This document shows positions 6,101 through 6,526 of a DNA stretch of 6,526 nucleotides, one piece after another. Origin of the DNA: Legionellales bacterium (GTDB taxonomy: Bacteria; Pseudomonadota; Gammaproteobacteria; Berkiellales; Berkiellaceae); contig JAHFQF010000135.1 of the NCBI GenBank assembly GCA_023266435.1, forward strand, positions 1 to 6,526, read 5' to 3'. A program made the translations under genes and the position numbers. The stretch's first letter is position 1; every line of letters begins with the position of its first letter. The notes below the pieces were generated by a model, which was given only the letters and a program-made list of their open reading frames with translations, was not told where the DNA came from and did no database searches.

Positions 6101-6129
6101 ATTATACGAATTTTAGGGCAGAGGGTAAA
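6101..6129 (-). promoter_or_regulatory. Sigma70-type promoter of rlmL
   Basis: On the minus strand, TTTACC (6124-6129, 4 of 6 matches to the -35 consensus) and a perfect TATAAT (6101-6106) are separated by exactly 17 bases. Transcription would begin about 30-35 bases before the rlmL ATG, leaving room for the AAGGA ribosome binding site. This is the best promoter match in the window. It lies wholly in the 78-base gap after the unrecognised upstream gene, so rlmL probably forms its own unit. Confidence 0.6.
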
Positions 6130-6138
6130 TTTTACTTA

Positions 6139-6526
6139 TTAGTATGGGGTATTGCGCGAGGTACGCTTAGGAGGGGGAGGGGGCTGGGCGGATGGTGATG
6201 CATCGACCTCTGAAGCATCTTGTCTAGATACAGTCAATGCAGAATCCCTACGCTGTATAGCAGGATGCTCTGCTTCGCCTTGTTTTTTTGTATGGGGCGA
6301 CGTTGATTGAGAGGTTGATGCTGATTTTTTCTTAAAAGAAAAGAAATTGCGGAATTTTTGAACCTTAGCCTGAAGCGATTTGACCACATCGTCAAAATTC
6401 TCAGCCAATTGTACCTGTTTTTTTATGATTTGACTCTGTTTCCGGGTCTTCTGCGCCGGGTTGTAAATTTTTTTGGCAGAATTGGTGATATTTAGAAACG
6501 CCGATAGCAAAACCAAGTGGAAAGAA
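6139..6526 (-). CDS. Unrecognised protein, C-terminal part, helical then proline-rich tail (runs off right edge)
   Basis: I do not recognise this protein. The frame is open to the window edge; 128 C-terminal residues are visible, and the only early start candidate is a TTG at 6516 without a supporting ribosome site, so the gene most likely begins outside the window. The first visible residues are hydrophobic (LVLLSAFLNI) and could be the end of a membrane segment or a buried helix. A basic, helical stretch follows, with coiled-coil-like spacing (KKQVQLAENFDDVVKSLQAKVQK). The last 60 or so residues are low-complexity and probably disordered: rich in Ser, Thr, Lys and Gln, with charged patches and a PPPPPKR run near the end. 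It lies 78 bases upstream of rlmL on the same strand. Absence of a stop over 128 codons and a protein-like composition support a real gene; the function is open. Confidence 0.6.
   Translation of the reverse strand, partial: SFHLVLLSAFLNITNSAKKIYNPAQKTRKQSQIIKKQVQLAENFDDVVKSLQAKVQKFRNFFSFKKKSASTSQSTSPHTKKQGEAEHPAIQRRDSALTVSRQDASEVDASPSAQPPPPPKRTSRNTPY

Overview
The window looks like ordinary chromosomal DNA of a gammaproteobacterium with moderate-to-low GC. The left half carries the gene neighbourhood mltD - gloB - SAM methyltransferase (YafS-like) - rnhA - dnaQ, which is also found around rnhA/dnaQ in enterobacteria. Base composition, protein character and a dispersed palindromic repeat of the 'TCATTGCGAG...' type (from memory, common in Legionellales, Rickettsiales and other host-associated lineages) point tentatively to a Legionellales-like, possibly host-associated organism. 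No rRNA or functional tRNA gene, CRISPR array or transposase was seen.

Layout. Positions 1-1291 (minus strand) hold gloB (glyoxalase II) followed by mltD (lytic transglycosylase D, lipoprotein), which runs off the left edge. A short divergent promoter region (1292-1367) separates them from a plus-strand run: the methyltransferase (1368-2252), rnhA (2119-2559), dnaQ (2562-3242), a TIGR03862-type FAD flavoprotein (3229-4428) and a small DUF1653 protein (4436-4672). These genes are tightly packed, with overlaps or gaps of a few bases, and probably form one transcript. A convergent intergenic region (4673-4881) holds small inverted repeats and one copy of the palindromic repeat. On the minus strand follow rlmL (4882-6060, 23S rRNA m2G2445 methyltransferase, without a fused RlmK half), with a good sigma70 promoter upstream, and the C-terminal part of an unrecognised protein with a proline-rich tail, which enters from the right edge.

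Functions. Most genes are housekeeping: methylglyoxal detoxification (GloB), peptidoglycan remodelling (MltD), RNA:DNA hybrid removal (RNase HI), replication proofreading (DnaQ epsilon) and ribosome modification (RlmL). The flavoprotein/DUF1653 pair is of unknown role and may be a later addition downstream of dnaQ.

The points most worth checking are the 3' end of the methyltransferase gene, which runs 134 bases into rnhA while a triple TAA lies out of frame just before the rnhA ribosome binding site (a likely indel at an A6 tract); the palindromic repeat; and the unrecognised right-edge protein. I see no convincing new multi-gene system here.
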